Shown piece after piece: positions 26,463-34,266 of a stretch of DNA of 64,000 nucleotides. Within the stretch, counting starts at the first letter, position 1. Each line of letters begins with the position of its first letter. The stretch comes from Desulfovibrio sp. JC010. GTDB lineage: Bacteria; Desulfobacterota; Desulfovibrionia; Desulfovibrionales; Desulfovibrionaceae. The notes beneath the pieces were generated by a model that was not told the DNA's origin, did not search any database, and saw only the letters and a list, made by a program, of their open reading frames with translations. The DNA lies in the NCBI RefSeq assembly GCF_010470675.1, contig NZ_VOIQ01000010.1:1-64000 (forward strand). The letters are read 5' to 3'. Made by a program: the position numbers and the translations under genes.

Positions 26463-28790
26463 TTAACCCAGAGGGCTGTTTTCAATTAAATTCCAGATAC
26501 CGCAGGGACAGACATTGGCGCAGAAGCCGCAGCCGATGCATTTATCGGAATCACAGGCCATTTCGAAATCCTTGCCTTCTCCGGCCTTGCGGGAGATGGC
26601 CGCCTGCGGGCAGACGGTTTCGCAAAGACCGCAATCACGGCAGGAACCGCAGGAAGAACATTCCTGCGCACATTCCTGAACATCCTTGAAGTGGGTGATG
26701 CGCGGATCAAAGTATTCAAGGGTCATGCGCTTGTAGTCGATGACGTCTTTAGGTTCTGCATGCGGACGCTTACCGCAGAAGATTTCATCGAGGGTCTCGG
26801 CGGTTTCACGACCATGGCCGATGGCGTGGGTCAGCAGACCGGGACGCACAGCGTCACCGATGGCGTAAACACCGGGTTCGGTGGTCTGGTAATCTTCGTT
26901 AACCACGATGTGACCGCGATCAAGCGCGATGGTGTCGGGCAGGAACTCGATATCCGGAGTATCACCGATGGACATGATCACAGTGTCAGCCGGAAGAACT
27001 TCGCCGGACTTGAGCACCACGCCTTCCTCGGTAACTTCCTGAGTGAAGCAGGGGTAGCGGAACTTGGCACCGACATGTTCGGCCTCTTCACGCTCCTTAC
27101 CGAACGCGGCAGGCTTCTGAATATCGATAAGCAGAATATCTTTTGCGCCGAGACGGGAACATTCAGTGGCAACGTCACAACCGACGTTACCCGCACCGAT
27201 GATGACCACTTTCTCACCCACTTCAGCCTTGCCCTTCATGGCATCCTTGAGGAAATCAAGGGCCGGGGTGATGCGCTCATGGCCGGGGATGGGAATGATG
27301 CGCGGCTTCTGGGCACCGATGGCCAGCACGACAGCGTCGTTGTTCTGGCGCAGTTCGGCGAAATCATCGGCAGTAAGCTTCTTCTGCATGTGTACGTGGG
27401 GGATAACCTTGGCAACACGCTCAAGCTCAGCATCCAACACTTCCTTGGGAATACGGCTGGAAGGAATGGCGGAGGTGATCTTACCGCCGAGCTTGTCGGA
27501 CATGTCGTAGACCACGGCTTCATGGCCCTTGCGACGAATCTGCCATGCAACGGAAATACCTGCGGGACCGCCGCCGATAACCGCTACTTTCTTACCGGAA
27601 AGGGGCGGCAGTTCAGGTGCGGGGCTGTTCACGCCGTCGCGGCCCAGCTTGGTGATGTCCACGGAGAGCATGTCTTTCACGCCGCGGGTACAACCTTCCA
27701 TACAGAGGTTGGGACAGAGGTAACCGCAGACTGTTGCGGGAAAAGGAGTATATGCAAGGGCGAGGTCCACGGCTTCGTCGACAAGACCGTCACGGACCAG
27801 CTGCCAGCGTTTCTGTACCGGCATGCCGGTGGGACATGCAGACTGGCAGGGAGCCTGATATTTACGGTTTTCCCAGACCGGAACGAATCTGCGCAGCTCA
27901 CCGTGGGTGATCAGCGGAATGGGGGAACGGTCAAGGTCGGTCAGGTCGCCGATAAGACCGCCCTGTCCGAGTTCGCCGTCCCAGACATCGGAACGGAATT
28001 CGGACATGGAACGACGCTTACGCCCGGTCTTCTCAAAGGGAGACTTGGCGCGGATAAGCTGCCATTCCTTGCGCTCGGTCAGGGAATCATAAACTTCTTC
28101 ACGGCCAATCTTGGCGAGGTTCTCTTTAAGATTAGTGGTCAGCCATTCCCAATCCGCATCGGTGATGGGTTCGAGGATGGCGTCTGCTGTGGAGAATTCG
28201 CCGTGGGGTCCGCGTACGAAAATACGACCGCCAACCATTCCGACACAGGGACGGAAAGCGAGAACGTTCTCAGGATTCTGGGCTTCGTAACCACAGACTA
28301 CAGCGGTACCGCCAGCCATGAATTCTGCAAAATAGTCACCAACTCCGCCGAGAATCCAGAGCTCCGGTTCATCAAAGCGAGGGTTGGTTTTGGTCATGGT
28401 CATGCCGCGGGCACCGATATCGCCGTTAACGATAACCTTACCCTGCGCCATGGCGTTACATGCGCCGTTGGAAGCATTGCCGTGGACGATGATTTCCGCA
28501 CCGGCGTTAAGCCAGCCCACGTCATCGGAAGCCGAACCGTGGACGTTGATTACAGTACCGGGGAAGCCCTTGGAACCGAGACGCTGACCGGAAGTACCGA
28601 TAACGTCGATCTCGATGGGTTCTTCCTTGGAAATCCAAAGCCGTCCGCCAATGCCGTGCTGGCCCATGGCGTCTATTTCAAGCTTGCGGGCTCCATCGGC
28701 AACCGCTTTCTGAATCCGCTCCTCAAGGATGCGGGATTCAATACGGGCACCTTCTTCAAGACCGCTGATGCATATTTTTTCTGTTGCCAT
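26463..28790 (-). CDS. gltD: Glutamate synthase: GXGXG domain + FAD/NADPH subunit + ferredoxin fusion
   Basis: A 775-residue fusion of parts separate in most bacteria. Residues ~1-235 are the GltB C-terminal GXGXG beta-helix (GQHGIGGRLWISKEEPIEIDVIG, GSASDDVGWLNAG). Residues ~300-690 are the GltD-type flavoprotein, with cysteine clusters CQSACPTGMP and CGYLCPNLCMEGC, FAD motif VIGGGPAGISVA and NADPH motif VIIGAGNVGCDVA. Residues ~710-770 are a 2[4Fe-4S] ferredoxin (CGSCRDCGLCETVCP, CIGCGFCANVCP). It supplies electrons from NADPH (or ferredoxin) to the FMN-domain protein encoded upstream. It is the last gene of the three-gene operon. The gene symbol is by function, since the fusion exceeds classical GltD. 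Confidence 0.9.
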   Translation of the reverse strand: MATEKICISGLEEGARIESRILEERIQKAVADGARKLEIDAMGQHGIGGRLWISKEEPIEIDVIGTSGQRLGSKGFPGTVINVHGSASDDVGWLNAGAEIIVHGNASNGACNAMAQGKVIVNGDIGARGMTMTKTNPRFDEPELWILGGVGDYFAEFMAGGTAVVCGYEAQNPENVLAFRPCVGMVGGRIFVRGPHGEFSTADAILEPITDADWEWLTTNLKENLAKIGREEVYDSLTERKEWQLIRAKSPFEKTGRKRRSMSEFRSDVWDGELGQGGLIGDLTDLDRSPIPLITHGELRRFVPVWENRKYQAPCQSACPTGMPVQKRWQLVRDGLVDEAVDLALAYTPFPATVCGYLCPNLCMEGCTRGVKDMLSVDITKLGRDGVNSPAPELPPLSGKKVAVIGGGPAGISVAWQIRRKGHEAVVYDMSDKLGGKITSAIPSSRIPKEVLDAELERVAKVIPHVHMQKKLTADDFAELRQNNDAVVLAIGAQKPRIIPIPGHERITPALDFLKDAMKGKAEVGEKVVIIGAGNVGCDVATECSRLGAKDILLIDIQKPAAFGKEREEAEHVGAKFRYPCFTQEVTEEGVVLKSGEVLPADTVIMSIGDTPDIEFLPDTIALDRGHIVVNEDYQTTEPGVYAIGDAVRPGLLTHAIGHGRETAETLDEIFCGKRPHAEPKDVIDYKRMTLEYFDPRITHFKDVQECAQECSSCGSCRDCGLCETVCPQAAISRKAGEGKDFEMACDSDKCIGCGFCANVCPCGIWNLIENSPLG

Positions 28791-28821
28791 TTTTCAATCT
28801 CCGTAAATCGTGAGCTGCTAG

Positions 28822-30456
28822 TTAAACCACGTACTTGATGCCGAGTCTGTCAGCAGCATCACGGTCACTGATACCAAGCGCGTCCGACATGCCGATGGGC
28901 AGTGATGTGGAGCGGCCCAGAGGGGCGATAATCTTTTTGATTTCAGTGTCAAAGCTCAGATAGAAGTCAACAACCCTTTCGGCTACTTTTTCAGGGTCAA
29001 GGCGACGGTAAAGTCTGGGATCCTGAGAGGTGATACCCTTGGGACATACGCCGATGTTACAGACGTTGCAGCGGTCTTTTTCGGAACCGAGACAGCCTGC
29101 TCCGGCCTGCATGACGTATTTACCGACCTGAACGGCACTTGCGCCGAGCATAATCAGTGCCGCAGCGTTGGCCGCGAGGTTGCCGGATTTACCGATACCG
29201 CCGCCCGCGATGAGGGGCAGTTCGTTCTGCTTACCGGTAACAACCAGTGCGTTGTAACAATCGCGCAGGTTACTGGCGATGGGGTGTCCCATGTGGTTCA
29301 TGGAGACGTTGTATGCCGCCCCGGTACCGCCGTCTTCACCGTCGATGGCAAGGCCTGCGGCATAAGGGTTACGGGTCAGGTTGTTGAGAACCGCCAGAGA
29401 AGTGGATGAGGCGGAAATCTTCGGGTAAACCGGGACCCTGAATCCCCAGGCCATACTCATGGACTGGATCATCTTGGCTACGGATTCCTCAATGGAATAC
29501 TGGGTCTGGTGGGTTGGGGGGCTGGGCAGGCTGACCCGCTCCGGAACACCGCGGATTGCGGCGATGAGCTTGTTAACCTTGTACCACATGAGCAGTCCGC
29601 CATCACCGGGCTTTGCGCCCTGACCGTATTTGATCTCGATGGCGCAGGGATCGACCTTCATTTCCGGAATGGCATGGATGATTTCATCCCAGCCGAAATA
29701 ACCGGATGCGATCTGGAGAATTACATATTTGAGGAAACGGGAACGGAGCAGCCTGGGAGGACAACCGCCCTCACCTGTGGAAATACGCACAGGCATGTTC
29801 AGCTCTTCGTTCAGGTAAGCAACACCCATCTGCAGACCTTCCCACATGTTGGGAGACATGGCCCCGAAGGACATGCCGCCGATAACCAGCGGGTAGATTT
29901 CACGAACGGGGGGCTTCCAGCCGTGTTCGGAATAAGTCTTCAGGCTTTCTTCGGGAGACTGCACGCGACCGAGCAGGGTGTTCAAACGGAACTCATGGCG
30001 ACCTGCGTCCAGCGCGGGGTCGGTGAGCATGGAGATACGCATGAACTTGATCTGATCCAGCAGGGATTCACCGGAGTTGCGGCGTCCACCACGGGTGCGG
30101 GGGTTACCGCCGCGGTCATTGTGGAATTTCTGGGTTGTGGAACCTTCTTCACGCTTGGGACCGATGGCGTTGTTGGGGCAAACCATGTTGCACATGGAGC
30201 AGCCGATACAGGCGTAAGCCGGGTCGGTCTTCTGGCGGATGCCGTAAAATACTGTGTATTCGTTCTCGGCCTTTTTCATCAGGCTGGCGGGAGTTTTGAT
30301 CTCGCGCTTGCGGAATACGCCGAGTTCAATAGCGTTGACCGGACAGACAGAGGTGCAGCGACCGCACTGGGTACAGAGATTCTTGTCCCACTCGATCTGC
30401 CAGTTCAGGTCTTTAACGCCTAAAGTTGACGGGGTAATTGGTCTTTCTGTGAGCAT
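28822..30456 (-). CDS. gltB: Glutamate synthase FMN domain with N-terminal ferredoxin
   Basis: A 544-residue synthase core. The N-terminus holds a 2[4Fe-4S] ferredoxin (CTQCGRCTSVCP at ~28-39 and CIGCSMCNMVCP at ~81-92). The (beta/alpha)8 FMN barrel has ISTGEGGCPPRLLRS, IKYGQGAKPGDGG, LAIDGEDGGTGAA and GGGIGKSGNLAANAAALIMLGA. The 3Fe-4S cysteines are in GCLGSEKDRCNVCNIGVCPKG. It converts 2-oxoglutarate plus ammonia (channelled from the amidotransferase subunit) to glutamate. AAGGAG precedes the ATG at 30456, so the 37-base overlap with the amidotransferase gene is real. This stand-alone form is typical of archaea and some anaerobes. Confidence 0.92.
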   Translation of the reverse strand: MLTERPITPSTLGVKDLNWQIEWDKNLCTQCGRCTSVCPVNAIELGVFRKREIKTPASLMKKAENEYTVFYGIRQKTDPAYACIGCSMCNMVCPNNAIGPKREEGSTTQKFHNDRGGNPRTRGGRRNSGESLLDQIKFMRISMLTDPALDAGRHEFRLNTLLGRVQSPEESLKTYSEHGWKPPVREIYPLVIGGMSFGAMSPNMWEGLQMGVAYLNEELNMPVRISTGEGGCPPRLLRSRFLKYVILQIASGYFGWDEIIHAIPEMKVDPCAIEIKYGQGAKPGDGGLLMWYKVNKLIAAIRGVPERVSLPSPPTHQTQYSIEESVAKMIQSMSMAWGFRVPVYPKISASSTSLAVLNNLTRNPYAAGLAIDGEDGGTGAAYNVSMNHMGHPIASNLRDCYNALVVTGKQNELPLIAGGGIGKSGNLAANAAALIMLGASAVQVGKYVMQAGAGCLGSEKDRCNVCNIGVCPKGITSQDPRLYRRLDPEKVAERVVDFYLSFDTEIKKIIAPLGRSTSLPIGMSDALGISDRDAADRLGIKYVV

Positions 30457-31556
30457 GTCTCTATCTCCTTGCAGTCGGGTCCGACGATTACTGTATCGAG
30501 GTGCATGGGCTGGAAGTCTTTTGATCTGTCGCGGTCGGGAATGACAGCGTCGATACCGCAGACTTCGGAAGAGAAGGCGTAGATGCCGTCTTTACCGCCC
30601 ACAATGCCGGGACGAAGCTTCTTGCGGTCCTGAACCATGAACATGGAACCGTCATCAAGGGTTCCAATAACACAGTTGGGGCCGTCGATAATCATCTTGC
30701 GGCAGGAACGCTTCAGGGTCGCGAGGAATTCGCGGTCCGGATGGTCGGCCATTTCATGATCCATAAGCGGGGTGATGATATGCTTATAGGCACGGATATC
30801 CAGTCCCAGACGCTTGGTGGTGTAATGAGCGATGTGAGTGAAGACCTCGGAGTCGGACTGATAGCCCTGATAGCCGGTAACGTCTCTGGACTGCAGGTAT
30901 TCTTTAATGGGAATAAATGCGGTGTTCTCGCCGTTGGTCATGGAAGCGACGCCTTCTATAAAGAAGGGGTGGCAGGCGTAAAGGTTGATGGCGTAGTTGG
31001 TGTTCTGGCGGCCCTGCGCGAGAATGCGGCGGGCATACAGGTTACGGTTGGCACCGAGCTGGAGCCATTCGCCGATCTCAAGGGGATCACCGACTTCCTT
31101 TACAACGATGGTGTCGGGCCAGAAAGAGAAGACCATGATGTCTCCGTCCTCTTCGCCCATCTTGCGCAGCTCAAGGCGCATTTCAACCAGCTTCTTTCCC
31201 TGCTGAGCCGGAGTAAGGTCTTTCCAGCCTCTGGGAACCTTGTATGCGATAGCAGCGTATGTCCCGCGGACGGGAGTGCCTTCCGGAGGTTCGGTTTCCG
31301 GGGTGTACAGAATGCTGTACTGGGATTTGAAACCGTGGTCCATGGCGTACTGTTCCAGTCTGCGCAGACCGGCTTCAGTAAAAATTCCGGAAAGGATGGG
31401 ACAGCCCTGCAGTTCTTCTTCAAAACGACCGCCCAGTCCCCTGAGACAGAGACCAACGCCGGAGCCGTCATGACCTTCTTTCATTGTATTGAGGGCATTG
31501 ATGGCCAGCATGGGTGAAATCGGATCGCGACTTGTAAGCGCAAATAAACGGCACAT
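30420..31556 (-). CDS. Glutamate synthase class II glutamine amidotransferase subunit
   Basis: A 378-residue Ntn-type amidotransferase. The catalytic cysteine is residue 2 (MCRLFALTSRDP), exposed after Met removal; this fixes the start. Family tracts include MKEGHDGSGVGLCLRG, NRNLYARRILAQGRQNTNYAINLYACHPFF and SDSEVFTHIAHY. It hydrolyses glutamine and passes ammonia to the FMN subunit. It corresponds to the N-terminal domain of large GltB. It is the first gene of the operon, overlapping the next gene by 37 bases. The promoter should lie in the ~900-base region upstream. Confidence 0.9.
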   Translation of the reverse strand: MCRLFALTSRDPISPMLAINALNTMKEGHDGSGVGLCLRGLGGRFEEELQGCPILSGIFTEAGLRRLEQYAMDHGFKSQYSILYTPETEPPEGTPVRGTYAAIAYKVPRGWKDLTPAQQGKKLVEMRLELRKMGEEDGDIMVFSFWPDTIVVKEVGDPLEIGEWLQLGANRNLYARRILAQGRQNTNYAINLYACHPFFIEGVASMTNGENTAFIPIKEYLQSRDVTGYQGYQSDSEVFTHIAHYTTKRLGLDIRAYKHIITPLMDHEMADHPDREFLATLKRSCRKMIIDGPNCVIGTLDDGSMFMVQDRKKLRPGIVGGKDGIYAFSSEVCGIDAVIPDRDRSKDFQPMHLDTVIVGPDCKEIETCSQKDQLPRQL

Positions 31557-32452
31557 ATTGTCAGCTCACTCCATGATTTTTAGGGTTCAACAGGTGCAGC
31601 AGCCCGGCAGGTTATTATTGATCCGGATAGTTCCGTAGTTCAGGAGGTTCTTTCCGGTGGGGCCGCTGACATGTTTTTAGAAAAATGTATCAGCCGGTAC
31701 GGCTCTAATCTGTTACTATTTCGAATTAAGTAATTTGTGCCCGGTTCTTTATAACATTTTGAGCTTTTCCACCTCTCAAAATTGGCACAATAGTTTTTTC
31801 AGGAATCTGAAATTGAATCGAAATCAGGATAAAAAAGATCATTTTTTGACGACTAGAGCGATTTGGAGATTTGACAATGTCAGAAAAAAACAATTTTGGC
31901 AAACAAAAATACGAAAATGAAGTTTTTAATTGCCAAAAAGGGACATACCAACACCCCACACGGAACATTTACAGCTCAAAACACGACTGAACATGACAAA
32001 AACACCCAGCACCGCTCAAGCACAAAACACTGATATTTTTATCTTTTTAAACTCAAAACAATTACACCGACCGACAATTACACCAAAGTGACAATTCGCA
32101 CACAATCACAGTTCCCTTTTTGGCTAAAATTGATAATCGACACTAAAGACGGCCTTTTCATAGTTATTGAATGCGTAATTATGCAGCCATAAATCAAGCG
32201 TGTGGATAGCAGCCTGAAAAAGCACCAGCTTGAACCAATTTCAGCAGGCCACCCAAAAGGGCAAAAATTACATTTTTGACAAAACACACCGAACAGATTC
32301 GTCTCCACCTACAAATATGTAGTCTCAAGCAACACCTTCCCCCCCATCTGACCGAACAAACAAACCGCCCCCTTATCAAAGCATGCCGCTTGCTCAATTT
32401 CAGACAAAATAGTTATACTCAAAACGCAATCTATATATAAAGGAGCATACAG
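31557..32452. other. ~900-base region without a supported gene, upstream of glutamate synthase
   Basis: Strongly AT-rich and rich in short A-runs. It holds the glutamate synthase promoter/leader on the minus strand and, at its right end, the ribosome-binding site of the 99-residue protein. A small hairpin AGCCG-tac-CGGCT lies near 31692-31705 and a 29-codon open frame at 31587-31676. No sigma-54 site or known riboswitch was recognised. Confidence 0.4.
31587..31676 (-). other. 29-codon open frame in the glutamate synthase leader (no ATG)
   Basis: Read on the minus strand, this frame follows a stop codon directly and encodes a protein-like peptide with GPTGKNLLNYG and a C-terminal NNNLPGCCTC before TGA. 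No ATG, GTG or TTG is in frame. An ATG in another frame (31672) makes only ten codons and ends at a TGA inside this frame. It may be a leader peptide reached by frameshift or a rare start codon, or chance. Confidence 0.25.
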
Positions 32453-32752
32453 ATGGATCGTGCGGACATGGAAAGAATCTTTGAAGCCTACTTTGAGAAG
32501 TACAAAAAAACGGAAGGAGACCGCACTGCCTGGTCGGCGGTCTGGCTGGAAAGCGGCAAAGCCGGAGTGCTGGAGCTGAACATGACCAAATGCCCCAAAG
32601 GGACCACGTTCAAAATTTTCGTAAACAAAAAGAAAGAGGCGCAGGTTCTGGGCTGGGATGCGTATTTCGCAATAATGGCCGGGATATCCGCCAGATACCC
32701 CGGACTCTACGATGAAAAACGGATTTTCGAGGAAATGGAATTTGTAATTTAA
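32453..32752 (+). CDS. Small soluble protein of unknown function
   Basis: A 99-residue acidic/basic protein, MDRADMERIFEAYFEKYKKTEGDRTAWSAV at the start, then a beta-rich part with ELNMTKCPKGTTFKIFVNKKKEAQVLGWDAYFAIM. There is no signal peptide or membrane helix. An excellent ribosome-binding site (AAAGGAG) and good coding character support it as real. I do not recognise the family. It ends nine bases before the convergent TetR gene, and its long AT-rich upstream region may hold its promoter. Confidence 0.75.
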   Translation: MDRADMERIFEAYFEKYKKTEGDRTAWSAVWLESGKAGVLELNMTKCPKGTTFKIFVNKKKEAQVLGWDAYFAIMAGISARYPGLYDEKRIFEEMEFVI

Positions 32753-32761
32753 AGACGGCAG

Positions 32762-33379
32762 CTACGGGCCAAGCAGATAACTCTCAAGCATCATAACCAT
32801 CTGGTAGACCAGACGGTCTTCCCCTGCGTCGGAATCAAAAATAACGGCATGATGGGAAACCTCTTCCACCACAAGATGAACCAACTCCGCCGCAGCCTCA
32901 AGGTCATCCACTTTGAGATGCTCCTTCTGTTCCTGCAAAAACTCCAGCAGCTTCCCCCTGATCCTGCGGTCCCTCTCCCTGCCGATGGCCGAGATTTCTT
33001 CGTCCGTAGCTTCAAGGGCCATCACTTCACGAAAAAACATCCGGTTGCTGCGATGAGATTCAACAGAATACACACCCACCATGCGCATGGACTCCCGGAA
33101 CGACTTTCCCTCTTCAAGGCTGGCCCGGGCCTTGGCGAAAATATCAAAGCTCATTCGGGCCTGAAGCATGTTGATCACTTCAATGAAGATCACCTTTTTA
33201 TTCTTGAAGTAGCGGTAGACCGACCCGGTGGAGACTCCGGCTGCGGCTGCGATATTTTTGGTGTTGGCCCGCGCGTATCCCTTTTCAGAAAATACGCGCA
33301 GGGCCCCCTCCAAAATATCATTCCTGGTAACATCGGCTCGCTCCTGCACCGGCTCGAAGTTTCCATGCTTACGAATCAT
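32762..33379 (-). CDS. TetR-family transcriptional repressor
   Basis: A 205-residue regulator: N-terminal helix-turn-helix TRNDILEGALRVFSEKGYARANTKNIAAAAGVSTGSVYRYFKNKKVIF, then an all-helical ligand domain. The ATG at 33379 has AAGGA six bases upstream; a longer form starting at 33409 lacks support. It lies downstream of, and in the same direction as, a methyltransferase gene whose upstream region holds two 18-base palindromes (34120-34173). These are the best candidates for its operator. Confidence 0.9.
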   Translation of the reverse strand: MIRKHGNFEPVQERADVTRNDILEGALRVFSEKGYARANTKNIAAAAGVSTGSVYRYFKNKKVIFIEVINMLQARMSFDIFAKARASLEEGKSFRESMRMVGVYSVESHRSNRMFFREVMALEATDEEISAIGRERDRRIRGKLLEFLQEQKEHLKVDDLEAAAELVHLVVEEVSHHAVIFDSDAGEDRLVYQMVMMLESYLLGP

Positions 33380-33428
33380 AAGAATCCTTAAAAAGTGGTT
33401 GCGCTTCACGCTCTTATTATTTGATTTC

Positions 33429-33490
33429 GCCTCCGGCGGCTTAAACCCTTTTTGAAAAAAGGGTTTAAGAATCCCAAAAACTTTTACCGG
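33429..33490. repeat. Dispersed intergenic repeat, copy B
   Basis: GCCTCCGGCGGC (33429-33440), the perfect hairpin CTTAAACCCTTTTT/AAAAAGGGTTTAAG (33440-33469), then TCCCAAAAACTTTTA. In reverse orientation it matches the flanks of copy A at 26288-26357, with an unrelated but equally perfect stem between them. Confidence 0.5.
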
Positions 33491-33517
33491 GGCTTAGTCG
33501 AAACTTTTCTTAAAAAC

Positions 33518-34087
33518 TTACTTACTCAGATAAGCCTTGCGGGCCATAAATGAAGTCGGCAGCTGCTCAACAGCAAAACCAATTTCAATTGCAGCTTTCA
33601 ACTCTTCATCGAAAAATCCAGCCCTTACATGATGACGCGGTTCAGTAAAGAGAAAACCTCCGCCCGGCAGCAGTACATCGTATATATCCTGCAAGGCTTT
33701 GCGATAGTCCGGCGTTTCATGGATAACATTTCCTGCAACCACAAAATCAACCTTTCCCGGATAGCCGATCCCGTCATGACGGCACTGGTGAAAGGCAATC
33801 CTACCGGCCAGCCCGGCCTTTGCAGCTCTTTTAATGGCAATTTCAAGCATTTTCTTCTGCAGGTCAACCGCTACAACTTCACCGCTCTCCCCAACGAGAC
33901 GGGCCGCACCTATTGAATAGTGACCCAGTCCGCAGCCGAAATCCAAGACCTTCATGCCCGGACGGACCCATTTTTCAAGAGCCTTATCAGCCGGATCAAT
34001 CATGCGGCGCAATTTATTATCAAAAGTATAAGCCACTCACCACGGGCAGACATGCATTCCACCATTGTTTTGTTCTGTTTTAGGCAT
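33518..34087 (-). pseudogene. SAM-dependent methyltransferase with in-frame TGA at codon 17
   Basis: From the ATG at 34087, preceded by a perfect GGAGG, the frame reads MPKTEQNNGGMHVCPW, then TGA, then VAYTFDNKLRRMIDPADKALEKWV and a complete class I methyltransferase (motif I VLDFGCGLGHYSIGAARLVG, then VVAVDLQKKM, and LLPGGGFLFTEPRHH). Relatives I recall have CPWW followed by (L/V)AYTFDN or LGYL, so TGA replaces a conserved Trp codon (TGG to TGA). GTG follows directly (TGAGTG), so a 172-residue product could be made by reinitiation at 34036. Selenocysteine is less likely because relatives have Trp there. The substrate is unknown. Tandem palindromes upstream suggest TetR control. Confidence 0.7.
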
Positions 34088-34119
34088 AACAGTTTTCCTC
34101 CATGTTTTTTGTAAAATGA

Positions 34120-34137
34120 ACTAAAGTTCACTTTTGG
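34120..34137. promoter_or_regulatory. Palindromic operator, proximal copy
   Basis: ACTAAAGT-tc-ACTTTTGG is a near-perfect copy of the distal palindrome, 33 bases before the methyltransferase ATG. Confidence 0.6.
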
Positions 34138-34155
34138 TCAAGAAGAAAAACCGAA

Positions 34156-34173
34156 CAAAAGTTCACTTTTGTC
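34156..34173. promoter_or_regulatory. Palindromic operator, distal copy
   Basis: ACAAAAGT-tc-ACTTTTGT is a perfect 8-2-8 inverted repeat, 36 bases (centre to centre) from the proximal copy. The spacing places both on nearly the same helix face. Probable TetR site. Confidence 0.6.
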
Positions 34174-34205
34174 CCAAAAAACTTATTAGCCACTAAAATA
34201 TAACA

Positions 34206-34243
34206 TAAAAAAAAGCCGGAATCAGAAAAACTGATTCCGGCCT
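34206..34243 (-). terminator. Terminator of the HD-GYP gene
   Basis: On the minus strand, GCCGGAATCAG-ttttt-CTGATTCCGGC is followed by eight T. Confidence 0.85.
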
Positions 34244-34266
34244 ATAAACTCGAAATTTAATTTATC

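Noticed and set aside
26691-28838. A 715-codon open frame on the + strand, opposite the glutamate synthase flavoprotein gene
   Set aside because: Its antisense partner has unmistakable FAD, NADPH and Fe-S motifs. The + frame is open because of strong codon bias in a highly expressed gene, and has no recognisable domains.
34037-34039. TGA as selenocysteine codon in the methyltransferase
   Set aside because: The position is Trp in the relatives I recall, and no convincing SECIS-like hairpin follows within the expected distance. A point nonsense change is simpler.
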